Of a DNA stretch of 55,477 nucleotides, positions 8,110-16,630 are shown one piece after another. Each line of letters opens with the position of its first letter. Position 1 is the stretch's first letter. The DNA is from an uncultured Clostridia bacterium (GTDB taxonomy: Bacteria > Bacillota > Clostridia > TANB77 > CAG-508): contig CAKOVG010000005.1 in NCBI GenBank assembly GCA_934121875.1, forward strand, positions 1-55,477. Direction: 5' to 3'. Below the pieces are notes generated by a model, which saw only the letters and a list, made by a program, of their open reading frames with translations, did no database searches and was not told where the DNA came from. The position numbers and the translations under genes were made by a program.

Positions 8110-9472
8110 ATGGCTAAAGCAAAAACAGTATTTGTATGTAGCAGTTGTGGATATGAATCAACAAAATGGTTAGGAAAATGTCCACGGATGCAATGAATGG
8201 AATAGTTTTTATGAAGAAAAAATTTCAAAAGAAACAACTGCATCTGGAGAAAGAAAAAATAAAGTAGTTACTCCAAAAGCACTAAATGAAGTTATTGGGA
8301 AAGATGCAATTCGCACACACACAGGAATAGGAGAATTAGATAGAGTTCTGGGTGGAGGACTAGTAAAAGGCTCACTTGTACTATTAGGTGGAGAACCAGG
8401 AATTGGTAAATCTACTTTAATTCTGCAACTTTGTGACAAAATACAAGGAGAAGGTAAAGTTCTATATGTTTCAGGAGAAGAATCAGCAGAACAAATAAAA
8501 CTAAGAGCAGACAGATTAGGAATACATAATGACGACATTTTATTTTTAGGAGAAACAGACATAGAACTTATAGAAAATTCTATATTAGAAATAAAACCAA
8601 AGCTTGTAATTATAGATTCAATACAAACAATGTATTCTGATGAAATATCTTCAGCAGCAGGAACTGTTAGCCAAGTGCGAGAAATTACAGCAAGAATTAT
8701 GAGAATATGTAAAAGCAATGAAATTACAACAATAATAATAGGACATGTTACTAAAGAAGGGAATATAGCAGGTCCTAGAGTTCTAGAACATATGGTAGAC
8801 ACAGTGTTATACTTAGAAGGAGAAAGATATTTTTCATACAGAATTCTACGTGGAGTAAAAAATCGTTTTGGTTCTACAAATGAGGTTGGAATGTTTGAAA
8901 TGCAAAGTGAAGGAATGGTAGAAATTACAAATCCTTCATCTATACTTATTTCAGAAAGAGAAGATAATCCTTCTGGATCAGTAATTGTAGCAAGTATGGA
9001 AGGAACCAGACCACTACTTATTGAATTACAAGCTTTAACAACTCCAACAGTATTTGGGCTTCCTAGAAGAACCGCAAATGGAATTGACTATAATAGACTA
9101 ACTTTATTAGTGGCAGTTCTGGAAAAAAGAGCAGGTCTAGCACTAAGCTCACAAGATATTTACCTGAATGTAGTAAGTGGAATAAAAATAACTGAACCAG
9201 CAGTAGATTTAGGTACAATTTTGGTATGTGCATCAAGTTTTAAAAATATTAGCATAGATAAAAGAACAGTTATAATAGGAGAAGTTGGATTAACAGGAGA
9301 GGTAAGAGCAGTAAATTTGATTGATAAAAGGCTAAAGGAGGCAGAAAAATTAGGATTCAAAACTTGTATTATACCAGAAAATAATAAAAAACTATTGAAA
9401 GAAAACTATAAGTTGGATATAATAGGTGTTAGAAATGTTAATGATGCTATGAAGGCAGTAGGGTTAAAATGA
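8110..9472 (+). pseudogene. radA: DNA repair protein RadA, interrupted by a one-base insertion
   Basis: RadA is a RecA-like ATPase that aids branch migration in recombination. From ATG 8110 the N-terminus reads a C4 zinc-finger start 'VCSSCGYESTKWLGKCP', then runs out of frame. Removing one C at 8185 restores 'GCNEWNSFYEEK' and an uninterrupted 453-aa protein, the usual length. The restored frame carries Walker A 'GGEPGIGKST', the RadA motif 'KNRFGSTNEVGMFEM' and a Lon-like C-terminal domain. The long downstream frame remains well conserved, which argues for a recent event or a sequence error rather than decay. It is directly followed by disA (13 bp), a common Firmicute pairing. Confidence 0.9.
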
Positions 9473-9485
9473 TAGGAGGAGGAAA

Positions 9486-10565
9486 ATGGCTTTAAAGAAA
9501 GAGGAAGCAGTTATTACAGAAGTACTAAAAATGATTGCACCTGGTACACCAATTCGTGATGGATTAGAAAATATTTTAAAAGCAAAAACCGGTGCATTAA
9601 TTGTAATTGGAGACACAAAAGAAGTTCTTGACATAGTAGATGGTGGATTTCAATTAAATGTTGAATATACCTCATCTAGGTTGTATGAATTGGCTAAAAT
9701 GGATGGAGCAATTGTACTTAGTAGTGACTTAAAGAAAATACTTTACGCAAATACTCAAATAATTCCTTCACCTAGTATAGTAACCACAGAAACAGGTACA
9801 AGGCATCGTACAGCAGAGCGTACTGCAAAGCAAACTGGTGCACTTGTAATAAGCATTTCACAAAGAAGAAGTATAATAACAATATTTAAAGCAAATTATA
9901 GATATGTGTTAGAGGATACCGCAGAAGTAATTTCAAAGGCAAACCAAGCTTTGCAAACAGTAGAAAAATATAAAAAAGTATTTGATAATAAACTAAGTTT
10001 ATTAAATGAATATGAATTTAACGATATTGTAACACTGGAAAATGTAATAAATGCAATTCAAAGAGCTGAAATGGTAATGAAAATAGTTGAAGAAGTTCAA
10101 AAGTCTATTTATGAACTAGGAGAAGAAGGAAGACTTTTGGAAATGCAATTAGAAGAATTAATAGGAGATTTAGATGAAGAAGAATTACTAATTGTAAAAG
10201 ACTATATTGCACCAGGCAAGAAAAGGACTGCAGAAAAAGTATTAGAAGAAATTAAAAATTTAGAATATGATGATTTAATGATACAAGAAAAAATTGCAAG
10301 AATTTTAGGTTATGCAGACTTTGACTCATATGACGAAGTAGCCGTATATACAAGAGGATATAGAGTACTTAATAAAATACCTAGAATGCCAAGTAATATA
10401 GTAGAAAATTTAGTAAAATCTTTTAAATCATTCCAACACATACTTGATGCAGATTTACAAAAACTTGATGATGTTGATGGTATAGGAGAAATTAGAGCAA
10501 GAACAATAAAAAGCTCACTAAAACGCATGCAAGAACAATTTGTATTTGACAATTTAATATTATAA
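9486..10565 (+). CDS. disA: DNA integrity scanning diadenylate cyclase DisA
   Basis: A 359-aa enzyme that condenses two ATP into c-di-AMP and senses branched DNA. The N-terminal DAC domain shows the 'MDGAIVLS' and 'GTRHRTAERTAKQT' motifs. A long helical linker follows, and the C-terminal helix-hairpin-helix DNA-binding region is 'LDDVDGIGEIRARTIKSSL'. ATG 9486 is preceded by AGGAGGAGG. Couples to radA upstream; in Bacillus RadA modulates DisA activity. The window also carries cdaA at 11779. Confidence 0.96.
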   Translation: MALKKEEAVITEVLKMIAPGTPIRDGLENILKAKTGALIVIGDTKEVLDIVDGGFQLNVEYTSSRLYELAKMDGAIVLSSDLKKILYANTQIIPSPSIVTTETGTRHRTAERTAKQTGALVISISQRRSIITIFKANYRYVLEDTAEVISKANQALQTVEKYKKVFDNKLSLLNEYEFNDIVTLENVINAIQRAEMVMKIVEEVQKSIYELGEEGRLLEMQLEELIGDLDEEELLIVKDYIAPGKKRTAEKVLEEIKNLEYDDLMIQEKIARILGYADFDSYDEVAVYTRGYRVLNKIPRMPSNIVENLVKSFKSFQHILDADLQKLDDVDGIGEIRARTIKSSLKRMQEQFVFDNLIL

Positions 10566-10602
10566 TTATATAATTCGAAAAAACTAAAGGAGAATGAAAA
10601 AT

Positions 10603-11424
10603 ATGAAAAAATTTTTATTAATTATAGCAATTTTATTAGTAATTGCAGGTATAGCCTTTGTAGGTTATGGCTTTTACAAAAAAGCAACTGTTAATATTCC
10701 AAATCCAGTTGCAACAATAGAAATAGAAGATTATGGAACAATAAAAGTAGAACTTTACCCAGAACAAGCACCAAATACAGTGGCTAATTTTATTAGATTA
10801 GCAAATCGTGGATTTTATAATGGATTAACATTCCATAGAACAATACCAGATTTTATGATACAAGGTGGAGATAAAACGGGAACTGGTTCAGGCTCACCAA
10901 GTTTAAGCAACATAAAAGACGATGTATCAAATGATACAGTATATAATATTAAAGGCGAATTTATTGCAAATGGATACAACAACACTTTAAAACACAAAAA
11001 AGGTGTTATATCAATGGCGAGAAAAGACTATAGCAGTTATAGTAAGGTAAACCCAGCACTAACAACATATGGATATAATTCAGCAGGTTCTCAATTTTTT
11101 ATTATGACAGCTGACAACACACAGCTAGATGGATATTATACAGCCTTTGGCGAAGTAAAAGAAGGAATGGATATAGTTGAAAAAATATCAAATGTTGAAG
11201 TATACTATAGAAGCTCTAATTTAAAAGAAGGAGAAAATGCACCTAAAGATAGTGATGGCAATGAAATTGCATCAGACAAGCCTAAAAAAGCACCTGTAAT
11301 AAAAAGCATAACAGTAGAAACATATGGAGTAGACTATGGAATACCAGAAACAGTTGAAGAATTTGATATGAATGCATGGTATACAAACTACTTAAAGCAA
11401 CAATATGGATATTCTCAACAATAA
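10603..11424 (+). CDS. Membrane-anchored peptidyl-prolyl cis-trans isomerase, cyclophilin type
   Basis: A 273-aa protein with an N-terminal membrane helix or signal anchor (about residues 3-22) and an extracytoplasmic cyclophilin domain: 'TVANFIRLANRGFYNGLTFHR', 'MIQGGDKTGTGSGSPS', 'GVISMAR', 'GSQFFIMT', 'LDGYYTAFGEV', each a family signature. It catalyses proline isomerisation in secreted proteins. I prefer ATG 10603 over 10594, because the AAAGGAG site ends only one base before the earlier codon. Follows disA by 37 bp. Confidence 0.92.
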   Translation: MKKFLLIIAILLVIAGIAFVGYGFYKKATVNIPNPVATIEIEDYGTIKVELYPEQAPNTVANFIRLANRGFYNGLTFHRTIPDFMIQGGDKTGTGSGSPSLSNIKDDVSNDTVYNIKGEFIANGYNNTLKHKKGVISMARKDYSSYSKVNPALTTYGYNSAGSQFFIMTADNTQLDGYYTAFGEVKEGMDIVEKISNVEVYYRSSNLKEGENAPKDSDGNEIASDKPKKAPVIKSITVETYGVDYGIPETVEEFDMNAWYTNYLKQQYGYSQQ

Positions 11425-11571
11425 AATTAAAGAAGAGAAAAGTATAATATATCAAAAAGGAAAGACACTATTTTTAGCGTTTACTTCATTGAATAAATTA
11501 TAAAAACTTTTCTTTTTTTATTTTTAGCAAATACATTATAGAAAAATAAAAATATATTGTATAATTTTCCA

Positions 11572-11600
11572 TTGAAATTATTATATATTTATGTTATAAC
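11572..11600 (+). promoter_or_regulatory. Candidate sigma-A promoter of the cdaA operon
   Basis: TTGAAA (11572-11577), 17-bp spacer, TATAAC (11595-11600), 32 bp before the small membrane-protein gene. A second TATAAT at 11560 lacks a good -35. Confidence 0.55.
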
Positions 11601-11632
11601 TATAGGTAGTTACAAGTGAGGAGGATAAAAAA

Positions 11633-11764
11633 ATGAATAAAAATGCAAAACATAAAAAAGATATAGGTAAAATAGCAACTAAAATAATGGGGTTAATATT
11701 AGTATTAATGATGCTTATGTCAGTTTCAGCAACTTTAATATATTATATAGCTTTTAATAAATAA
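11633..11764 (+). CDS. Small single-helix membrane protein (43 aa)
   Basis: A short gene with a strong GAGGAGG site 7 nt before ATG 11633. The product has a Lys-rich N-terminus and one hydrophobic helix (about residues 18-40, 'MGLILVLMMLMSVSATLIYY'). It lies 14 bp before cdaA in the same direction, so it is probably co-transcribed and might associate with the CdaA membrane complex. I do not recognise the family with confidence; it resembles other short membrane ORFs of Firmicutes such as DUF4044 types. Confidence 0.6.
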   Translation: MNKNAKHKKDIGKIATKIMGLILVLMMLMSVSATLIYYIAFNK

Positions 11765-11778
11765 TAGAAGAGGTAAAT

Positions 11779-12702
11779 ATGTTTGAAAATTTAACATTGA
11801 GTTTCAGAGGAGTGTGGAATTCTTTTGCTAGCTATATGGTAGAACTTTCACAAAATCCTTTTAAAATGATAACATTAATTTTAGATGTAGCAATTGTTGC
11901 GTATATTATATATAAATTTGTGGTATATGCAAAAAAGTCAAGAACATGGCAATTACTTAAAGGAATATTATTATTCTTAATAATTACAGCAATTAGTGAA
12001 TTACTACAACTTAAAATTTTAAATTTTATACTAACAGCATTTTTGCCATATGGTGTAATTGCACTTATAGTTATATTTGCACCAGAGTTACGCAGAATGC
12101 TAGAACAACTTGGAACCAACAAACTAACAAAGTATTTTGGCATAGACAAAGATTTAGAAATAAAAACTAAGGAAGATGTATATAAAATAGTAATTGCAGC
12201 AACAGAACTTGCTAAAACAAAAACTGGTGGACTAATAGTTATAGAAAGGGACATCAATATAAGTGACATTGCAGATAGTGGGGTAAAAATAGATTCAGAA
12301 GTATCTCCACAATTAATAGTGAATTTGTTTACACCAAATACACCTTTACATGATGGGGCAGTTATTATATCAAATAATAAAATAGCGTCAGCAGCATGTA
12401 TATTGCCTTTAGCAGATGATAAAGATATTGCAAAAGAGTTAGGAACAAGACATCGTGCTGGATTAGGAATATCTAAAGAAACAGATGCTATTTCTATTAT
12501 AGTGTCAGAAGAAACAGGAAAAATTTCTGTAGCGATAGATGGAAATTTAATTGCAGATGTAAAAGAAGAAGCATTAAGAAACATTTTGATAAAGCATGTT
12601 ATAAATAAAAGATTTGCAACAGAAAGACAAAAAAGAATAAAGCAATTTAAAATAAAAAAGGACAAGCAGGAGCAAAATGAGAAACATCAAACTAACAATT
12701 GA
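11779..12702 (+). CDS. cdaA: Membrane diadenylate cyclase CdaA
   Basis: A 307-aa c-di-AMP synthase. Three membrane helices occupy about residues 28-105 ('MITLILDVAIVAYIIYKFVV', 'LLKGILLFLIITAISELLQL', 'YGVIALIVIFAPELRRML'). They are followed by the DAC domain with 'TPLHDGAVII' and 'LGTRHRAGLGISKETDA'. The C-terminus is a Lys/Gln-rich tail. It normally pairs with cdaR (YbbR domain) and glmM, but here the next gene is truA, overlapping by 26 bp. Confidence 0.95.
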   Translation: MFENLTLSFRGVWNSFASYMVELSQNPFKMITLILDVAIVAYIIYKFVVYAKKSRTWQLLKGILLFLIITAISELLQLKILNFILTAFLPYGVIALIVIFAPELRRMLEQLGTNKLTKYFGIDKDLEIKTKEDVYKIVIAATELAKTKTGGLIVIERDINISDIADSGVKIDSEVSPQLIVNLFTPNTPLHDGAVIISNNKIASAACILPLADDKDIAKELGTRHRAGLGISKETDAISIIVSEETGKISVAIDGNLIADVKEEALRNILIKHVINKRFATERQKRIKQFKIKKDKQEQNEKHQTNN

Positions 12703-13414
12703 ATATGATGGAAAAGACTTTAATGGTTGGCAAAAACAGCCCAACAAATTAAATATTCAAGGCGAAATAGAAAAAGCTATTGAAAATATTACTGGTCAAA
12801 AAATAGATTTAATAGGATCTGGAAGAACAGACGCAGGGGTTAATGCATTTGGACAAGTGGCTAACTTTACAATTGATTCAAATTTTCCAATAGAGAAAAT
12901 GGCTACTGCAATAAATTCACAGTTAAAAAAATCTATTAGAATAAAAAAAGCAGAAGAGGTTTCGATAGAATTTCATAGTAGATATAATTGTCATTGTAAA
13001 ACATATACTTACTTTATTGACAATTCAGAACAAGGAACGGCAATATATAGAAATTTAACTTATCATATTTCACAAAAATTAAATGTAAAAAAAATGCAAC
13101 AAGCTATATCATATTTTATTGGGGAACATGATTTTAGTAGCTTTAAATCTAGTGGTACAAGTAGCAAAAGCAGTGTAAGGAAAATATATAATGCAGAAAT
13201 ATTACAAGACGGAGAAAAAATATCTATTAAACTGACAGGTAACGGATTTTTGTATAATATGGTTAGAATTATTGCTGGAACCTTGGTTGAGGTAGGGCTT
13301 GGCAATATAGAACCACAAGAAATAAAAGCAATAATCGAAGCCAAAAACAGACAAAAAGCAGGGAAAACATTACCACCACAAGGACTATTTTTAACAAGTG
13401 TAGAATATAATTAA
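12677..13414 (+). CDS. truA: tRNA pseudouridine(38-40) synthase TruA
   Basis: A 245-aa enzyme that converts uridines 38-40 of tRNA anticodon arms to pseudouridine. The catalytic Asp is in 'GSGRTDAGVNAFGQVANF'; other family motifs are 'YDGKDFNGWQ', 'HDFSSFKSSG' and 'NGFLYNMVRIIAG'. The start codon lies inside the cdaA 3' end (26-bp overlap), indicating translational coupling. A terminator follows. Confidence 0.95.
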   Translation: MRNIKLTIEYDGKDFNGWQKQPNKLNIQGEIEKAIENITGQKIDLIGSGRTDAGVNAFGQVANFTIDSNFPIEKMATAINSQLKKSIRIKKAEEVSIEFHSRYNCHCKTYTYFIDNSEQGTAIYRNLTYHISQKLNVKKMQQAISYFIGEHDFSSFKSSGTSSKSSVRKIYNAEILQDGEKISIKLTGNGFLYNMVRIIAGTLVEVGLGNIEPQEIKAIIEAKNRQKAGKTLPPQGLFLTSVEYN

Positions 13415-13420
13415 TATTGT

Positions 13421-13460
13421 TGAGTTAAGAATTAAATTATAAATTCTTAACTCATTTTTT
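13421..13460 (+). terminator. Intrinsic terminator after truA
   Basis: A perfect 13-bp stem (TGAGTTAAGAATT / AATTCTTAACTCA) with an 8-nt loop, followed by TTTTTT. Confidence 0.9.
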
Positions 13461-13522
13461 GTAACATTTTGTATATGAAAATCATAAAATATAGTAAAAC
13501 AAACTAAGAGAGGAGAAAAAAT

Positions 13523-13927
13523 ATGAATACATTACTATTATTTTTTGCTCTTCCTGTTGCTACTATTATATTGGCTATTGTATTACAAAAAATATTAAAT
13601 AATCCGTTATTGGTTACAGCAACATTTTTTGCAATTTACTTAGTTGTAACATTTGCTGCATTTGATTCCAGCTTTTTAGTATATGCAATTGCATACACTA
13701 TACTTGCTTATATAACCGCTATTTTAACAAGAACAATTTGTAATTTATTAAAAATGTTAACAAATCAAAATAGCTGTACTTATAGAGTAACAGAAAGACC
13801 AATAACAATTAGTACAAATTTATCTAGTGATGGAACAGACTTAACAAGCAATACAACACTACTTACTGCTAATAATACGTCATTAAATAACTCAGGATGT
13901 ACTAGATGTAATTGTAGAAGAAGATAA
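13523..13927 (+). CDS. DUF2651-like small membrane protein
   Basis: A 134-aa protein with three hydrophobic segments in its first 75 residues ('LLLFFALPVATIILAIVL', 'LVTATFFAIYLVVTFAAF', 'FLVYAIAYTILAYITAIL'). A polar Ser/Thr/Asn tail follows, ending in a Cys/Arg cluster 'GCTRCNCRRR'. The pattern of helices and the 'NNPLLVT...FDSSFLVYAIAYTILAY' region resemble the uncharacterised DUF2651 family; this is recognition by eye. It stands alone between two terminators. Function unknown. Confidence 0.7.
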   Translation: MNTLLLFFALPVATIILAIVLQKILNNPLLVTATFFAIYLVVTFAAFDSSFLVYAIAYTILAYITAILTRTICNLLKMLTNQNSCTYRVTERPITISTNLSSDGTDLTSNTTLLTANNTSLNNSGCTRCNCRRR

Positions 13928-13935
13928 AGCTCCAT

Positions 13936-13959
13936 AAAAGGCACATAAGTGTCTTTTTT
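13936..13959 (+). terminator. Intrinsic terminator after the DUF2651-like gene
   Basis: AAAGGCAC / GTGTCTTT stem (one G-T pair) with a 4-nt loop, running into seven T. Confidence 0.7.
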
Positions 13960-14031
13960 TAATGCCTTTAGTAATTATATTACAAAAATATTACAATTGT
14001 ATTAAATTTATATTACAACTCTACGGAGCAG

Positions 14032-14060
14032 TTGTTTTTAGGTGAAAAATGTTGTAAAAT
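14032..14060 (+). promoter_or_regulatory. Candidate promoter of the Tad-like operon
   Basis: TTGTTT (14032-14037), 17-bp spacer, TAAAAT (14055-14060), 44 bp before the first gene. It overlaps a small ACAACT...AGTTGT hairpin (14015-14035) followed by TTTT, so read-through into the operon may be attenuated. Modest match. Confidence 0.4.
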
Positions 14061-14104
14061 AAATGATAGTAAATATGATTTAAAAAAATAGGGAGGAATA
14101 TAAA

Positions 14105-15040
14105 ATGGCAATGAATCCAATACAAAAAAAGGCTCAAAACTCATTTCTTTTGGGAATATTAGTTACATTAATAATAACAGGAATTATTATAGGTGTGTTA
14201 GTTGTACAGTTAACTAAAATAACTAAACAACAACAAGAAGAAAAGGCCAAACTTAAACAGGTATATGTAGTATCTTCAGAAATAAATTCAGGTGATGAGA
14301 TAACAACAGAAAAATTAACAGTAAAAACTGTAGATTCTAGTATTATTCCTTCAAATGCGCTAAATGCAGCAGAATTAGAGGCAAAATCAAATATAACTGA
14401 TGAAGATGGAAAATTGGTAAAAAAAGTAAATATTATTTCAAAAATAAATTTAAAAACAGGTACAATTATTACAGCAGATATGGTAAAAATTGAGGGAGAA
14501 TTAGCAAATGATGTAAGAAAAGTAGAATATAATGCAGTAGTACTTGCATCACAATTAAAAACAGGAAAATATGTAGATATTCGTTTAAGATTACCAAGCG
14601 GTAGTGATTATATAGTAACGTCACATAAAAAAATAGAAATACCTGAAATTGAAGGAGTGCCAGCTAAAGATACAATGTGGCTAAATCTTTCAGAGACAGA
14701 AATACTAACATTAAATTGTGCAATAGTAGAATCATACAAAATTAAAGGTTCATTATTATATGCAGTAGAATATATTGAGCCAGGTTTTCAAGAAAAAGCT
14801 ACTATAAGCTATTCACCAAACAATGAAGTATATGAATTAATACAAAAAGATCCAAACTGTGTTAAAACAGCTGTTGATGAAATTGTAGCAAGAAATAGAG
14901 CTTTATCAAGAAACCCAATAAATCAAGAATTAAACAGTAACCAAGAAACCGCAAAAGATGATGTAATTCAAGGCATAGAAAAAGAAATTCAAAAAATTCA
15001 AGAGGAAAGACAAAAATACTTAGATTCATTAGGTGGTTAA
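14105..15040 (+). CDS. CpaB/RcpC-like Flp pilus assembly protein (SAF domain)
   Basis: A 311-aa protein with one N-terminal membrane helix (about residues 14-38), then an SAF-like region typical of CpaB: 'VVSSEINSGDEITTEKL', 'INLKTGTIITADMV', 'VRKVEYNAVVLASQLKTGKYVDIRLRLPSG'. The C-terminus is a Gln/Glu-rich predicted coiled coil ('IEKEIQKIQEERQKYL'). In Tad/Flp systems CpaB is an envelope scaffold; here, without an outer membrane, it presumably acts in the Gram-positive wall space. First gene of an operon running to 26112. Confidence 0.8.
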   Translation: MAMNPIQKKAQNSFLLGILVTLIITGIIIGVLVVQLTKITKQQQEEKAKLKQVYVVSSEINSGDEITTEKLTVKTVDSSIIPSNALNAAELEAKSNITDEDGKLVKKVNIISKINLKTGTIITADMVKIEGELANDVRKVEYNAVVLASQLKTGKYVDIRLRLPSGSDYIVTSHKKIEIPEIEGVPAKDTMWLNLSETEILTLNCAIVESYKIKGSLLYAVEYIEPGFQEKATISYSPNNEVYELIQKDPNCVKTAVDEIVARNRALSRNPINQELNSNQETAKDDVIQGIEKEIQKIQEERQKYLDSLGG

Positions 15041-15061
15041 AATTATAAAATGGAGGTACGC

Positions 15062-15763
15062 ATGAAAACAATAGGTTTTATAGGAGCATATGACAAAACA
15101 GATTTGTTAATATATATAGCTAAAATGATTACAAGTGTAGGGAAAAAAGTTTTAATAATAGATACAACTATATTACAAAAAGCTAAATATATTGTACCAG
15201 TAGTATCTCCAGCCAAAGCCTATATAACTAGTTTTGAAGACATAGATATATCAGTAGGACTTTATGATTATCAGGCAATAAAAAGCTACTTAGGAATTAC
15301 AGAAATTACAAAATTAGATTATGACTACATATTTATAGATATAGATTCAAGTGAGGAAGCAAAAGAATTTGATATAAAAAACTTTGACAAAAATTATTTT
15401 ATAACTGGGTTTGATGCGTATTCACTAAAAAGGGGACTTGAAATTTTAAAAGAAATAGATCAAACTATAGAATTTAAAAAAGTGCTATTTTCTAAAGATC
15501 TTTCATATCAAGAAGAAGAATATTTTAACTATTTAGCTTTAGGTATGAAAGTAAAGTGGAATAGTGAAACTATATACTTTCCATTTGAACAAGGAGATGC
15601 AGGAACTATTATAGAAAACCAAATGACACAAAAAATAAAGTTAAAAAGACTTACAGAGTTATATAAAGACAGCTTAATATATATTGCAGATGAAATATTA
15701 GATAACAAACAAGATAGTGCTAACTTAAGAAAAAATATGAAACAATTGGACAAAGGAGTTTAA
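15062..15763 (+). CDS. CpaE/TadZ-like P-loop protein, degenerate
   Basis: A 233-aa protein with a MinD/ParA-like fold signature: 'IGFIGAYDKTDLLIYIAKMI' as a degenerate Walker A that keeps Lys-Thr, 'GKKVLIIDTT' and 'YDYIFIDIDSS' as Walker B-like strands. CpaE/TadZ proteins position Tad pili at the inner membrane. ATG 15062 is preferred because the earlier in-frame ATG at 15050 is part of the GGAGGT site. Lies 21 bp after the CpaB-like gene and 6 bp before a second MinD-like gene. Confidence 0.7.
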   Translation: MKTIGFIGAYDKTDLLIYIAKMITSVGKKVLIIDTTILQKAKYIVPVVSPAKAYITSFEDIDISVGLYDYQAIKSYLGITEITKLDYDYIFIDIDSSEEAKEFDIKNFDKNYFITGFDAYSLKRGLEILKEIDQTIEFKKVLFSKDLSYQEEEYFNYLALGMKVKWNSETIYFPFEQGDAGTIIENQMTQKIKLKRLTELYKDSLIYIADEILDNKQDSANLRKNMKQLDKGV

Positions 15764-15769
15764 AATTTA

Positions 15770-16609
15770 ATGGCAATTATAACTTTTTATAGTAACGAAA
15801 TAAAGGAAACAGGTCAAAGCCTATCAGTAGCTGCAATAGCTAGTTATATGGCTATTCAGCACAATTATAAAATATTAGTTATATCTACAGACTTTGATGA
15901 TTATACATTAGAAAATTGCTTTTGGGAATATGACAAAATAAGACCAACAAGTGTTGTAAAAGAAGAAGGAAAAGTTGGAATAGAATCTGGAGTTGAAGGG
16001 TTAGTTAAAGCATTAAGAAGTAATAGAACCTGTACAGAAATAGTAAAAAACTATTCAAGAATTGTTTTAAGAGACAGACTTGATATTTTAATTTCACCAG
16101 CTACAAAATTATATAAAGAATATGTGGAATTAGCAAGTGAATATGTAGATATAATTCAAACAGCTAAAAGATATTATGACCTAATATTTATAGATTTAAG
16201 TAAAAAAATGCCAAGAAAAGAAATAGCACCTATTTTGAGACTATCAGATATATTATTATTAAATATAACACAAAAACAAAAAAATCTTGATAATTTTATT
16301 GAACTAAGAGAAAACAATGATTTTTATAAAAGAAAAAATGTTATGCTTACAATTGGAAAATATGACAGGAATTCAAAATATAATGCCAAAAACATAACAA
16401 GATATTTAAAAGAAAAGAAAACAATAGCAACTGTTCCATACAATACTTTATTTTTTGAAGAATGTTCAGAAGGAAAAATTATAGACTATATAGTTAAGTC
16501 AAGAACAATTAAAGATGAAACAGATTTAAATTATTTATTTATAAAAGAACTAGAAGCACTAAACGATAGTATATTACTTAAACTACAAGAATTGCAAATG
16601 AAACTATAG
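15770..16609 (+). CDS. Second MinD/CpaE-like protein with broken P-loop
   Basis: A 279-aa relative of the MinD/ParA family: 'ITFYSNEIKETGQSLSVAAIASYMA' takes the position of the deviant Walker A but has Gln-Ser in place of the Lys-Thr pair. It is followed by 'YKILVISTDFDD' and 'YYDLIFIDLSKKMP'. It is therefore probably unable to hydrolyse ATP in the usual way and may form a partner or heterodimer with the preceding gene. AAAGGAG lies 11 nt upstream of ATG. Next gene is the TadA ATPase (21 bp). Confidence 0.7.
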   Translation: MAIITFYSNEIKETGQSLSVAAIASYMAIQHNYKILVISTDFDDYTLENCFWEYDKIRPTSVVKEEGKVGIESGVEGLVKALRSNRTCTEIVKNYSRIVLRDRLDILISPATKLYKEYVELASEYVDIIQTAKRYYDLIFIDLSKKMPRKEIAPILRLSDILLLNITQKQKNLDNFIELRENNDFYKRKNVMLTIGKYDRNSKYNAKNITRYLKEKKTIATVPYNTLFFEECSEGKIIDYIVKSRTIKDETDLNYLFIKELEALNDSILLKLQELQMKL

Positions 16610-16630
16610 ACCAAAAGAAAGGAGCCAAAA

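Noticed and set aside
8110..9472. Programmed frameshift in radA
   Set aside because: The break has no slippery sequence or stimulatory structure, RadA is not known to need recoding, and the same insertion pattern in two other genes favours an error; kept only as an alternative in the joint finding.
11832..12665. 277-aa open frame opposite cdaA
   Set aside because: It lies wholly antisense to a clear diadenylate cyclase, has no ribosome site, and its composition is the mirror of the sense codons.
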